The notes: generated by a model from the sequence alone, not told the origin. DNA of 53,640 bases from an uncultured Pelagibacteraceae bacterium (GCA_902614055.1 CACMJX010000005.1:1-53640); one strand, 5' to 3'; positions 16,158 to 25,094 are shown, counted from the stretch's first letter. Numbers and translations: made by a program.

Positions 16158-17276
16158 TTATTTAATACTAGCTTTCATAGCTTCCCATTTTTCACCAAGC
16201 TCTGTACCATTATCGGCCCAGTACTCAGCGTCTACTAAGAAGTATCTTTTAAGGTTAGCTGGTGCTGTTGGCATATGTGGAACCATATTAGTTTTTCCAT
16301 CTTTATACCAAGGCTCTCCTGCTTGCATAACTGCAATTGATGATTTTCTCCAAGGTGCATATGCAATATATTTTGCACTTCCTGCTAACATCTCAGTACT
16401 TGTCATCATTGCTAAAGCCTTCATAGCGTCTTCTTGGTTTGGTCCACCTTTTACTAATGCAAAATATTCATAGTCAAGACCTTGTCCGTCCCAAACTTGA
16501 ACTATTGGAGCACCTTCTCCAACTGCTGCATTGAAAAATCTTCCATTCCAACCAGTAGCCATTACAACTTCACCACTCATTAATAATTCTGGTGGTTGAG
16601 CTCCTGCTGACCAAAATACACATCCGCCATTTGGATCCTCACAAAGCGCTTTGATTTTGTTCATTGCTCTGTCAACATATCCTGGTTCTTCTAATTTTTT
16701 GTAGATAAATTCTCCACCTTTACCCATTTTTACACCATCTGCTGCTAATGCAATTTCTAAGTTAGTTAATGCACTTTTGTAAATAGCTCTTTTTCCAGGA
16801 AATCTTTTTGTGTTAAAGAAATCTTTTAAAGTCTTTGGCGTGCTTTTTAACAAATCACTGTTATAAGCATAGTTCCAAGAATATAAGATATTTCCTACTG
16901 CACATTTACTTGGCATATCAGTAAAGAAGTCTTCACTAGCTGGTGTACCATCTGGTGCTGGCGGGAAATCTTTGTCAAAATCAAATTCAACAAAAATTCC
17001 TTCGTCACAACCATTAATAGTATCATAAGCAAATACGTCTATAATATCCCATGTGATTGCTCCTGCCTCTATTTGCGCTTTAATTTCTGAAAGTCCACCT
17101 GAATAGTCAACCCACTCAATCGGTACACCTAATGCTTTAGATGTTGGATCACCATATCCTAACTTTTGACTTTCTGTGTATGCTCCACCCCATGATGCAA
17201 CAACTACTGCAAAAGCGGATGTAGATACAGAAACTGCAAATGTTAAAGCAAGTAATAATTTACTTAATTTTCTCAT
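16158..17276 (-). CDS. PotD-like periplasmic solute-binding protein
   Basis: A 372-residue protein with a signal peptide (LSKLLLALTFAVSVSTSAFA), followed by the mature start VVVASWGGAYTESQ, a typical opening of polyamine-type family-1 binding proteins. Later segments such as WNYAYNSDLLKSTPKTLKDFF and YFALVKGGPNQEDAMKAL fit the same group. It delivers its ligand to the PotABC-type importer. A strong SD (GGAGG) lies 6 nt before the ATG. A candidate promoter upstream and a strong terminator downstream frame it as a separately expressed unit. The eutA- and eutD-like genes upstream in the same orientation suggest ectoine or a related compatible solute as ligand; this is inference, since spermidine, putrescine and other amines are also family ligands. 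Confidence 0.9.
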   Translation of the reverse strand: MRKLSKLLLALTFAVSVSTSAFAVVVASWGGAYTESQKLGYGDPTSKALGVPIEWVDYSGGLSEIKAQIEAGAITWDIIDVFAYDTINGCDEGIFVEFDFDKDFPPAPDGTPASEDFFTDMPSKCAVGNILYSWNYAYNSDLLKSTPKTLKDFFNTKRFPGKRAIYKSALTNLEIALAADGVKMGKGGEFIYKKLEEPGYVDRAMNKIKALCEDPNGGCVFWSAGAQPPELLMSGEVVMATGWNGRFFNAAVGEGAPIVQVWDGQGLDYEYFALVKGGPNQEDAMKALAMMTSTEMLAGSAKYIAYAPWRKSSIAVMQAGEPWYKDGKTNMVPHMPTAPANLKRYFLVDAEYWADNGTELGEKWEAMKASIK

Positions 17277-17313
17277 TTATCCTCCGTTTAAACGTTTTTT
17301 TTATAAAAAAAGA

Positions 17314-17342
17314 AGTACAGCAACATAGAATATAAGAGTCAA
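17314..17342 (-). promoter_or_regulatory. Candidate promoter of the PotD-like gene
   Basis: On the minus strand TTGACT (17337-17342) is spaced 17 bp from TGTACT (17314-17319), a sigma-70-like arrangement with 5/6 and 4/6 matches. It lies in the 99 bp gap between the ATPase and binding-protein genes, 38 bp upstream of the ATG. A perfect palindrome CGTTTAAACG (17285-17294) lies between this promoter and the RBS. Confidence 0.45.
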
Positions 17343-17375
17343 CAGGTGATTTTGGCGAAAATGTAGTAATTTAGC

Positions 17376-18461
17376 TTATTTTGGGTCTAAAGCTCGAGCA
17401 TCATGACTGTTCCAGCCAATATTAATTTCATTGCCAAGTTTTATATCTAAGTTTTGAGAACTATTTGGAACTTTCAATATAAATTCTGAATTACCAAGTA
17501 AATTTAATCTAACTCTAGTATGATCTCCATGATAAATGACCTCTTCGATTTTTCCTTTTTGATTGTTATCCATTTTATCTTTAGGATTAATTAATGCTCT
17601 CTCAGGTCTAATTGATACAGTAGTTTTTTCACCAACAGATTTTACTGAAATCGGATTAGCAATTATTTCACCCTTTTCTAATTTCACTCTACATGTTCCA
17701 TTTGAAATTTCAGAAACCTCTCCACCAAAGGTATTATTTTCTCCAATAAATTCTGCAACAAAGGAGTTCACAGGTTCTTCATATAACTTATCAGGACTTG
17801 ATAGTTGTTGAACTTTACCATCATTAAATACCGCAATTCTATTTGACATAGTTAAAGCTTCACCTTGGTCATGAGTTACATAAACTACTGTTACACCAAT
17901 ACTTTCATGAATGTGTTTAATTTCATACTGCATACTTTCTCTTAAATTTTTATCTAAGGCACCTAAAGGCTCATCCATTAATACAACAGATGGATCGAAA
18001 ACTAATGCTCTTGCAACTGCTACTCTTTGTTGTTGACCTCCTGACAGCTGACCTGGCATTCTATTTGCAAACCCACCGAGTGAAACCATTGATAAAGCTT
18101 TATCTACTTTTTTTTCTATTTCCACTTGAGACATTTTTCTTACCTTTAATGGAAATGCTAAATTTTCAAAAACTGTCATATGAGGAAACAGAGCATAATT
18201 TTGAAAAACCATTCCAATACCTCTTTTGTGTGGAGGAATATTTGAAATTGGATTTTTATCTAAATAAATTTCTCCATTAGTTGGTGTTTCAAAACCTGCA
18301 AGCATCATTAAGCATGTGGTTTTTCCTGAACCAGAGGGTCCTAGCATTGTTACGAACTCACCTTCTTCGATATCTAAATTTAAATCTTTAACTACTAATA
18401 CTTTTCCATCGTAACTTTTGTCGACTTTATCAAATTTTACGAAATCTTCTTTTTTTGACAT
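17376..18461 (-). CDS. PotA-type ABC transporter ATPase
   Basis: A 361-residue ATPase with Walker A GPSGSGKTT at residues 41-49, Q-loop FQNYALFPHMTVFENL, signature LSGGQQQRVAVARAL, Walker B VVLMDEPLGALD and switch His in VTHDQGEALTMS. The C-terminal 110 residues form the TOBE regulatory domain usual in PotA/FbpC proteins. It energises the PotB/PotC-type channel. It precedes the binding-protein and permease genes, an order seen in other polyamine-type operons, and lies 45 bp after the EutD-like gene on the same strand, so both could share one transcript. Confidence 0.93.
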   Translation of the reverse strand: MSKKEDFVKFDKVDKSYDGKVLVVKDLNLDIEEGEFVTMLGPSGSGKTTCLMMLAGFETPTNGEIYLDKNPISNIPPHKRGIGMVFQNYALFPHMTVFENLAFPLKVRKMSQVEIEKKVDKALSMVSLGGFANRMPGQLSGGQQQRVAVARALVFDPSVVLMDEPLGALDKNLRESMQYEIKHIHESIGVTVVYVTHDQGEALTMSNRIAVFNDGKVQQLSSPDKLYEEPVNSFVAEFIGENNTFGGEVSEISNGTCRVKLEKGEIIANPISVKSVGEKTTVSIRPERALINPKDKMDNNQKGKIEEVIYHGDHTRVRLNLLGNSEFILKVPNSSQNLDIKLGNEINIGWNSHDARALDPK

Positions 18462-18506
18462 AGATTAGTTTTTAAAACATTTAGTTAAGTTGTTTGCAAC
18501 AGTTAA

Positions 18507-19676
18507 TTAGCTCTTAATGTGTAACTCTTTTGGAAAATTGCAGAATAATTCACACCCTTTTTCTGTAACTCTTATAGCCTCCGAAGCCTCAACTCCCCAA
18601 TCACCAAATTGCATTACAGCTATCATATGAAAACATGCATTCGGTACTAGTTCAGTCATTTCTCCTTTATATATATTAAGAGTATGTTCACCCCAATCTG
18701 GTGGATAACCTATTCCAATTGAGTAACCAGTTCTTGATTTTTTTTCTATGCCATATTTTTCTAAAATACCCCAAAAAGCTTGAGCTACATCATTTGCAGT
18801 ATTGCCGGGTTTAGTAGCATCTATTCCAGCTTGCAAAGCTTCGATAGTTTTGTTCATTGTGTCTATTTTTAATTGATCAGGTTTTCCAAGTAAGATTGTT
18901 CTGGCCATTGGCGCATGATATCTTTTATATACTCCAGATAACTCAACGATTGTCGCCTCACCTTCTACAAACCTGTCCTGCGTTGCTGTTAAATGAGATG
19001 CAGATGTCCCTTTTCCTGTTGGTAAGAGTGTTGCGATACTAGAATACTCTCCACCAAACTCAGGTGTCCCATAAAATAAAGTTTTTTGTATATCACCTAC
19101 TGCATCGCATTGTCTGACACCCGCTTTAATTACCTCCATTGCAGTCTTCATTCCTTTTTCTGAAATTAGTGCAGCAGTTTTCATGTAATTAATTTCTGCA
19201 TCAGATTTTGCATATCTTGCCCAATTTACTAATCTTTCTGAATCTTTTATTTTTGCATTCGGTAAACCTTGTTTTATCTTTTCATAACAAAAAGCAGTGA
19301 AGTAATGAGCGTCCATCTCCACTCCAATTGAAAGCTTATCCCAATTTCTATCTTTAATAATCTGTACTAAATAATCGTAAGGATGTTTTGGCCATGTATG
19401 AATATAATTTTCATCATACACAATTATATTTTCATCTTTGAGATAAGTTTTTATATACGCACCTCCTGAGTCTTGAGCTCTTACAAAACATAAAGGTTCA
19501 TCAGCGTTAACATGAACAATTGCACACTGAGCATAATAAAAAGACCATGCATCATAACCAGTTAAATAATTCATGTTATTTGTGTCGTGAGAAATTAATA
19601 GTTCAATTCCTTTATCCTGCATCATCGACTGAACTTTTTTTAATCTTTGTTTGTATTCGTCTTTAGTAAATGACAT
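18507..19676 (-). CDS. eutD: Ectoine hydrolase-like protein (EutD/DoeA, M24 fold)
   Basis: A 389-residue protein with the creatinase/aminopeptidase-P (M24) fold. It resembles ectoine hydrolase over its whole length: TGYDAWSFYYAQ near residue 39, IGVEMDAHYFTAFC near residue 117, GVRQCDAVGDIQ near residue 186, RTGYSIGIGYPPDWGEHTL near residue 315. EutD/DoeA opens the ectoine ring to an acetyl-diaminobutyrate. The metal ligands of true M24 peptidases are missing: the first Asp is Glu245 (VELSG) and the second lies in HAPMART. This agrees with the reported metal-free, covalent-Glu mechanism of EutD and speaks against a Xaa-Pro peptidase. The deacetylase partner (EutE/DoeB) is not in the window. 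It lies 6 bp after the eutA-like gene. Confidence 0.83.
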   Translation of the reverse strand: MSFTKDEYKQRLKKVQSMMQDKGIELLISHDTNNMNYLTGYDAWSFYYAQCAIVHVNADEPLCFVRAQDSGGAYIKTYLKDENIIVYDENYIHTWPKHPYDYLVQIIKDRNWDKLSIGVEMDAHYFTAFCYEKIKQGLPNAKIKDSERLVNWARYAKSDAEINYMKTAALISEKGMKTAMEVIKAGVRQCDAVGDIQKTLFYGTPEFGGEYSSIATLLPTGKGTSASHLTATQDRFVEGEATIVELSGVYKRYHAPMARTILLGKPDQLKIDTMNKTIEALQAGIDATKPGNTANDVAQAFWGILEKYGIEKKSRTGYSIGIGYPPDWGEHTLNIYKGEMTELVPNACFHMIAVMQFGDWGVEASEAIRVTEKGCELFCNFPKELHIKS

Positions 19677-19682
19677 GAATTT

Positions 19683-20423
19683 CTATCTAAATAATTTACC
19701 AAAACCTTCTACAAAGTTATTTTTATTTATTTGGACCAGAGTATCCCAAATTAATGTCTGATTACTCGATAAAACAATCGTGTTAAGTTTTTTTTCAAGT
19801 TTATCAATTATTGGTAATACAGGAAGAGCTGTACAAGATACAAATAATGCATCTGCTCCATTTAAATCTATTTTAGACAAGACATCATACAAATAATTTT
19901 GGTCTACTTTGCCTATGTCGTAATCTGCCTCTATATCAAAGTATGAATTGGATGTTATCTCAAATCCCTCTGACTTAAAATAACCCATTACTTCATGATT
20001 AAGTTTTTTGCTGTAGGGTGTAAATAGTGAAAGCTTTTTAATGTTTAACTTTTTTAATGCTTTTATTGCGGCTGTACTTGGCGTTGTAACCTGGGCCATT
20101 GGTTTTGCTGCTTTTACCTTTTGCTTTATAGAGTTATAGCCTGCTGCAATAGTTCCAGAAGTACATCCATATACTACGCAATCAATATCTTGATCCGGTA
20201 AAATGTCTTTTGTTACACTGGTTACTTTATCTGACATTTTAATGAGATTTTCTTTAGTTAAAGGATTATAACACTCTATTCTATTAACAAAAAAATCAAT
20301 TTCTCTATCCTTAATTACATTTATAAAATCTCTTTCAATCATAAAATCACTTGCAAGAGCAATAAGGCCAACTCGTGGATTTGATTTACTTATGTATTTT
20401 GGTTCTATTTTTGTTGAATTCAT
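19683..20423 (-). CDS. eutA: EutA-like Asp/Glu/hydantoin-racemase-family protein
   Basis: A 246-residue cytoplasmic protein of the Asp/Glu racemase/maleate isomerase superfamily, with the two conserved cysteines in VVYGCTSGTIAAGY and LFVSCTALPVLP. The arrangement, with PRVGLIALASDFMIERDF at the start and SSNQTLIWDTL near the end, resembles EutA of ectoine-utilisation operons, whose exact reaction is not settled. Its position immediately upstream of the EutD-like gene supports that reading. Maleate isomerase or another racemase is the alternative. First gene of the minus-strand run that ends with the PotC-type permease. Confidence 0.75.
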   Translation of the reverse strand: MNSTKIEPKYISKSNPRVGLIALASDFMIERDFINVIKDREIDFFVNRIECYNPLTKENLIKMSDKVTSVTKDILPDQDIDCVVYGCTSGTIAAGYNSIKQKVKAAKPMAQVTTPSTAAIKALKKLNIKKLSLFTPYSKKLNHEVMGYFKSEGFEITSNSYFDIEADYDIGKVDQNYLYDVLSKIDLNGADALFVSCTALPVLPIIDKLEKKLNTIVLSSNQTLIWDTLVQINKNNFVEGFGKLFR

Positions 20424-20483
20424 ATTTTAAAAAAGTGAATATATCACAAGTTCTTGAATAATCATTAATATTAAATGAATTGA
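20424..20483. promoter_or_regulatory. Divergent promoter region with small inverted repeat
   Basis: A 60 bp AT-rich gap between the eutA-like operon (minus) and the EamA-led operon (plus). It holds an inverted repeat GTGAATATATCAC at 20435-20447 (GTGA and TCAC arms around a 5-nt centre) that could be an operator. No regulator gene is nearby to pair with it, and such short repeats can arise by chance in AT-rich DNA. Confidence 0.25.
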
Positions 20484-21347
20484 ATGAATTTTAAAGATAC
20501 TCTAGTTGCATCACTTGTTCCTATCTTTTTAGGTTTTGGTTTTGTAATTGCCAAACCTGCTTTTGAGTCTTTTCCTCCAATACTTCTAATGGGATTAAGA
20601 TTTATTTTTGCTGCTTCTATTTTAATTTGGTGGTTTCCAATTCCAAGAGGTTTCTTAAAAAAAATTTTTATTGCTTCGTTTATAGCAAACACCTTGCAAT
20701 ACAGTATTACCTATACTGGTTTAAATTTTATTGATGCATCTGCAGCAGTATTATTAGTACAAACAGAAGTTCCATTTGGAGTAATATTTGCTTTTTTCAT
20801 GTTGAAAGAGAAACCAACTTTAAGAGCTTTGATTGGGATAGGAGTTGCATTTGTAGGAGTTTATATTTTAACTGGCTCACCTAATTTAGATGGAAAAATA
20901 TTTGGTATCTCTCTTACGATTTTAGGTTCAGCAATATGGGCACTTGGCCAAGTAATTGTTAAACCTTTGAGTAAAGAAATTAATCCTTTAGCTTTAGTTG
21001 CGTGGCTAGCATTATTTTCTGGACCCACTTTAATTTTAATTTCTGTAGTAATTGAAGGTGATACCATATCATATCTATCAACAGCTAAATTTAATCATTG
21101 GTTAATAGCATTTTACATTGGATTTATAATGCAACCTATAACTTATGGCTGCTTTTATTATGTTCTAAAAAATAATCCATTATATAAAGTGTTACCCATA
21201 GTGACTATGGGTATACCACCGACTGGATTGCTTGCAGCAATTTTTTTATTAGGTGAGAAACCAACAAGTGAATTATTTATTGGAGGAGTGGTAATAATAT
21301 TTGGTGTCATAATGATATTATATAAAAAGAAAGAGGAGGTAAATTAA
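20484..21347 (+). CDS. EamA/DMT-family membrane transporter
   Basis: A 287-residue integral membrane protein with about ten helices arranged as two EamA repeats. The first contains FVIAKPAFESFPPILLMGLRF, the second WALGQVIVKPLS and LVAWLALFSGPTLILIS. Members of the drug/metabolite transporter superfamily usually export amino acids or other metabolites. It leads the plus-strand operon and shares a TAATG junction with the next dehydrogenase gene, so it may move a substrate or by-product of that enzyme. Substrate unknown. Confidence 0.88.
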   Translation: MNFKDTLVASLVPIFLGFGFVIAKPAFESFPPILLMGLRFIFAASILIWWFPIPRGFLKKIFIASFIANTLQYSITYTGLNFIDASAAVLLVQTEVPFGVIFAFFMLKEKPTLRALIGIGVAFVGVYILTGSPNLDGKIFGISLTILGSAIWALGQVIVKPLSKEINPLALVAWLALFSGPTLILISVVIEGDTISYLSTAKFNHWLIAFYIGFIMQPITYGCFYYVLKNNPLYKVLPIVTMGIPPTGLLAAIFLLGEKPTSELFIGGVVIIFGVIMILYKKKEEVN

Positions 21348-22288
21348 TGAATATAGGATTTATTGGTTTAGGAAATGTTGGAGGTAAACTAGCTGGGAGT
21401 TTATTGAGGAATAAATTTAATTTAACAGTTAGAGATTTAGATAAAAATTTAACAAAACAATTTGAGAGCATGGGGGCTAAAATTGCTAAATCTGCTAAAG
21501 AGCTGGCTGAGGAAGTTGATTTAATAATAACTTGTCTTCCTTCTCCTGAAATTTGTGCAGAAGTGGTGGAGGGAGAAAACGGAATTCTTGAAGGTATTTC
21601 AGAAAATAAAATATGGTTGGAAATTAGTACAACAGATGAGGCAGAGGTAAAAAGGATTGGTAGAAAAGTAATTGAAAAAAAGGCAATACCCCTAGATGGT
21701 CCAGTAAGTGGTGGATGCCATAGAGCAGCATCAGGAAATATAGCAATATTTGTTGGAGGAGAAAGAGATGCATTTGAAAAGATATTACCTGCTTTAACTG
21801 TGATGGGACGTAAAATATTACATACAGGAGAATTAGGCACTGCTTCTGTCCTTAAAGTAATTACAAATTATTTAGCCTCTACACATTTGGTTGCCCTTGG
21901 GGAGGCATGGACAGTAGCTAAAAAGTCAAACCTAGATCTTGCAAAAACCTACAAAGGAATTGCTGTTTCCTCAGGTAACTCATTTGTTCATGAAACTGAG
22001 AGCCAAGTTATTTTAAATGGCTCTTATAATATAAATTTTACGATGGACCTTGTTTTAAAAGATACGGGTCTATTTGATGAACTCGCAAAAAAATTAAATG
22101 CACCGTTGGAAATTTCTCCTAAAATAGTTGAAATATTTAAAGATGGCCAAAAAAAATATGGCTCAAGAGCTTGGTCATCAATGATTGTAAAAAGAATGGA
22201 AGATCTAAATAAAATTGATTTTAGAACTGAAGGGTTTCCCGAGGAGTTAATTGATATTGAGCCTGAAGAAAAAGGTTATGAAATTTAA
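21347..22288 (+). CDS. 3-hydroxyisobutyrate dehydrogenase-family NAD(P) oxidoreductase
   Basis: A 313-residue beta-hydroxyacid dehydrogenase. It has the N-terminal Rossmann motif GFIGLGNVGGKLAGSL, the substrate-binding signature DGPVSGGCHRAASGN near residue 120 and the catalytic-lysine segment KVITNYLASTHLVALGEA near residue 170. The family oxidises short 3-hydroxyacids (3-hydroxyisobutyrate, tartronate semialdehyde, phosphonopropionates) to semialdehydes. The start overlaps the EamA stop as TAATG, with GAGGAGG upstream as a good RBS. The aldehyde dehydrogenase that follows 21 bp later would oxidise the semialdehyde product, a classical two-step pair. Confidence 0.88.
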   Translation: MNIGFIGLGNVGGKLAGSLLRNKFNLTVRDLDKNLTKQFESMGAKIAKSAKELAEEVDLIITCLPSPEICAEVVEGENGILEGISENKIWLEISTTDEAEVKRIGRKVIEKKAIPLDGPVSGGCHRAASGNIAIFVGGERDAFEKILPALTVMGRKILHTGELGTASVLKVITNYLASTHLVALGEAWTVAKKSNLDLAKTYKGIAVSSGNSFVHETESQVILNGSYNINFTMDLVLKDTGLFDELAKKLNAPLEISPKIVEIFKDGQKKYGSRAWSSMIVKRMEDLNKIDFRTEGFPEELIDIEPEEKGYEI

Positions 22289-22309
22289 ATTCTGTGTTAA
22301 AGTGCATTT

Positions 22310-23740
22310 ATGATTGAAAAGAAAAATTTTTATATAAACGGAAAATGGGTTGCTCCAGTCAAACCTAATGACTTTGATGTAATTGATCCATCAACTGAAG
22401 AGGCTTTTGCTGTAATTTCTTTAGGATCTAAAGAGGATACTGATAAAGCTGTAAGTGCTGCTAAAGTAGCATTTGAAACCTGGAAAGAAACTTCGAAAGA
22501 AGAGAGAATAAAGTTATTAGAAAAATTTTGTGAAATTTATAATAGAAGATGGGATGAAATGGTTGAAGCACAATCAATGGAAATGGGTGCACCATTAGAT
22601 TTTGCATCAGAGACTCATACTAAAATGGGAGCAGATATATCTAAAAATGTAATAGATATTTTAAAAGATTTTAATTTTGAACATCAATTTGATCCAAAAT
22701 CAAACAATCAAATCAGATATGAGCCAATTGGAGTTTGTGGATTAATAACGCCATGGAATTATCCAATGAACCAAATAGTACTTAAGGTCATACCAGCACT
22801 TGCAGCTGGTTGCACAATGATTTTAAAACCGTCAGAAGTGGCTCCAGTATCAGGTGTTTTGTTTGCGGAAATAATTGACGAAGCTGGATTTCCTCCAGGT
22901 GTGTTCAATTTAATAAATGGTAACGGAGAAGTAGTTGGGAATCATATATCTGGTCATCCAGATATTGATATGGTCTCGTTTACAGGATCGACAAGAGCAG
23001 GAAAATTGATACAAAAAAATGCAGCTGACACAATTAAGAAGGTCACACTTGAACTTGGCGGTAAAGGTGGAAATATAGTTTTTGAGGACTCTTATCCAGA
23101 TGCTGTAAGGGACGGAGTTAGAACTATAATGAGTAACACTGGACAATCTTGTGATGCTCCAACTCGAATGCTAGTTCAAAGATCAATTTATGATAGAGCA
23201 GTAAAAGAAGCTGTAGATGAAGCAAATAAAATTAAAGTAGACGTGGCATCTAAAAAAGGCGATCACATTGGACCTTTGGTGTCCAAAGTTCAATATGATA
23301 AAGTTATTAATCTTATTAATGAGGGAATTAAAGAAGGCGCAACTCTTGCTGCCGGTGGGCCCGATCTACCAAATGGTCTTAATAAGGGGTATTTTGTTAA
23401 ACCGACGATTTTTACAGATGTCAACAACGATATGAAGATTGCTAGAGAAGAAATATTTGGTCCAGTACTTTCAATTATTCCATTTGATACAGAAGAAGAG
23501 GCAATTAAAATTACAAATGATACATCTTACGGATTAGGTAACTATTTACAAACTGAAGATAAAGAAAAAGCAAAAAGAGTAGCAAGAAAAGTAAGAGCAG
23601 GAACAGTCTATATCAACGGTCAAGGAGCCGAAACTGGAGCACCTTTTGGAGGATTTAAGCAATCAGGAAATGGTCGAGAGGGTGGACTATGGGGTTTTAC
23701 TGAATACCTAGAGGTTAAGGCAATTACTGGTTGGAATTAA
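22310..23740 (+). CDS. NAD(P)-dependent aldehyde dehydrogenase
   Basis: A 476-residue aldehyde dehydrogenase with Asn150 (TPWNYPMNQ), general base Glu248 (LELGGKGGNIVF) and nucleophile Cys281 (TGQSCDAP). C-terminal EIFGPVLSIIPFD and PFGGFKQSGNGREGG segments are present. It oxidises an aldehyde to a carboxylate in the cytoplasm. Family members with this look include betaine-aldehyde, aminobutyraldehyde and succinate-semialdehyde dehydrogenases; the sequence alone does not decide. With the upstream 3-hydroxyacid dehydrogenase it probably completes conversion of a hydroxyacid or semialdehyde. Betaine aldehyde from the GMC dehydrogenase at 47746 is another possible substrate. Confidence 0.92.
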   Translation: MIEKKNFYINGKWVAPVKPNDFDVIDPSTEEAFAVISLGSKEDTDKAVSAAKVAFETWKETSKEERIKLLEKFCEIYNRRWDEMVEAQSMEMGAPLDFASETHTKMGADISKNVIDILKDFNFEHQFDPKSNNQIRYEPIGVCGLITPWNYPMNQIVLKVIPALAAGCTMILKPSEVAPVSGVLFAEIIDEAGFPPGVFNLINGNGEVVGNHISGHPDIDMVSFTGSTRAGKLIQKNAADTIKKVTLELGGKGGNIVFEDSYPDAVRDGVRTIMSNTGQSCDAPTRMLVQRSIYDRAVKEAVDEANKIKVDVASKKGDHIGPLVSKVQYDKVINLINEGIKEGATLAAGGPDLPNGLNKGYFVKPTIFTDVNNDMKIAREEIFGPVLSIIPFDTEEEAIKITNDTSYGLGNYLQTEDKEKAKRVARKVRAGTVYINGQGAETGAPFGGFKQSGNGREGGLWGFTEYLEVKAITGWN

Positions 23741-23770
23741 AAAATTATATTCAAAATAATTGAGGTTGAG

Positions 23771-24157
23771 ATGATTGGTTATGTAATGGTGGGTACAAAT
23801 AATTTAGATGCTGCCATTAAGTTTTATGATGAAGTTTTGGGAGTTATTGGGCTAACAAGAAACGAAACTGTAGAAAATGATTATGCTGCATATGGAAAGA
23901 AAGATACAAACGAAATAGAGTTTTACATCACAAAACCGTTTAATAAAAAAGAAGCAACTTTTGGAAATGGAACACAAATATCATTTATAACATCTTCAAG
24001 ACTTATTGTTGATAGATTTCACGAAACAGGACTAAAAGCTGGAGGTACTAGCGAAGGATCTGGAGGAGAACGACCAGAGGGATCAGGGGTTTATTATTCT
24101 TACGTTCGTGACCTTGATGGAAATAAAATTTGCACCTTTACAAATAGCAAGGAATAA
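23771..24157 (+). CDS. VOC (glyoxalase/bleomycin-resistance) family protein
   Basis: A 128-residue single vicinal-oxygen-chelate module pair: N-terminal YVMVGTNNLDAAIKFYDEVLG and C-terminal YYSYVRDLDGNKICTFTN. The usual metal-binding His at the start is replaced by Met/Val, while the C-terminal acidic position is not obvious, so metal-dependent catalysis is uncertain. Proteins of this size act as glyoxalases, epimerases or binding proteins. It lies between the aldehyde dehydrogenase and the homocysteine methyltransferase genes in the same operon. Function unknown. Confidence 0.8.
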   Translation: MIGYVMVGTNNLDAAIKFYDEVLGVIGLTRNETVENDYAAYGKKDTNEIEFYITKPFNKKEATFGNGTQISFITSSRLIVDRFHETGLKAGGTSEGSGGERPEGSGVYYSYVRDLDGNKICTFTNSKE

Positions 24158-24161
24158 TACT

Positions 24162-25076
24162 ATGTCTTATTCATCAATTCATGAAAAATTGGAAAATAAA
24201 AAAACTATTATTTTAGATGGTGGAATGGGTGCTGAATTAGAAAAGAATGGCGCTAAAATGGATGAAAAAATGTGGTGTGGAAAATGCTCAGTAGATCATC
24301 CAGAATTAGTAAGAAAAATTCATGAAGATTATATAAATGCGGGTGCTGATGTAATAACTACCAATACATATAGCACTACACCTATATCGATGAGACAGTA
24401 TGGTTATGAAGACTCGATAGAGGAATTTAATAAAAAAAGTGTTCAAGTTGCAAAAGATGCAATTAAAAATTCAAACAAAGTTGTTGCTCTTGCTGGAAGC
24501 GTTTCAACTTTTGGTAATTTTTATGAACTAGGAGTTAAAGCAATGATACCTGGCTTTGATGAGCAACTTAAAATTTTATCAGGTGAAGGAGTAGATTTAA
24601 TTATTTTAGAGGCTATGTCTTCTCAAGCAGATATTGTGGAAACAATGTTAAACTGTTCTACAAAGATAAGTATACCAGTTTGGTTGTCTGTATCATGTGT
24701 AACGAATGATCAAAATCAAATAATGCTGGGGTACAACGATACAATTGACTCTGATACTCACGTCTATGAAAATTTTAAAAAATCTATAAATAATTTTAAA
24801 AAAATTCATAACGGTCCAATTTTGGTAGCCCACTCTGATATTAAAACTACAGGTAAGGCAATAAAAACTGCGAGAGAAAATTTTGATGGAGTTATAGGAG
24901 CGTATCCAAATAAAGGATATTATGAAAAACCACATTGGAGATTTATAGATGACATGACACCAAATGATTATTTAAATGAAGTAAAAACTTGGATTAAAGA
25001 TGGAGCTCAAATTATAGGTGGCTGTTGTGGAATAGGAGTTGATGAAATTAAAGCCATTTCAATTTTAAAAAACTAA
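24162..25076 (+). CDS. Homocysteine S-methyltransferase (betaine-homocysteine type)
   Basis: A 304-residue enzyme with the pterin-independent homocysteine methyltransferase fold. It has N-terminal ILDGGMGAELEKNG and ITTNTYSTTP, and a zinc site made of Cys179 (SVSC) plus the Cys288-Cys289 pair in IIGGCCGIG. It transfers a methyl group from a donor such as glycine betaine, S-methylmethionine or another onium compound to homocysteine. In marine alphaproteobacteria such genes are typical betaine-using BhmT-like proteins. A longer frame from GTG at 24108 overlaps the VOC gene; the ATG at 24162 with AAGGAA upstream is preferred. No riboswitch-sized leader precedes it. Confidence 0.87.
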   Translation: MSYSSIHEKLENKKTIILDGGMGAELEKNGAKMDEKMWCGKCSVDHPELVRKIHEDYINAGADVITTNTYSTTPISMRQYGYEDSIEEFNKKSVQVAKDAIKNSNKVVALAGSVSTFGNFYELGVKAMIPGFDEQLKILSGEGVDLIILEAMSSQADIVETMLNCSTKISIPVWLSVSCVTNDQNQIMLGYNDTIDSDTHVYENFKKSINNFKKIHNGPILVAHSDIKTTGKAIKTARENFDGVIGAYPNKGYYEKPHWRFIDDMTPNDYLNEVKTWIKDGAQIIGGCCGIGVDEIKAISILKN

Positions 25077-25094
25077 AGTATAAATTAAAAAATA

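Noticed and set aside
23741..24165. SAM-V or glycine riboswitch before the homocysteine methyltransferase
   Set aside because: The gap upstream of the ATG is only 4 bp and the preceding sequence is VOC coding sequence; no riboswitch core was recognised there or before the other methyltransferase, whose gap is zero.
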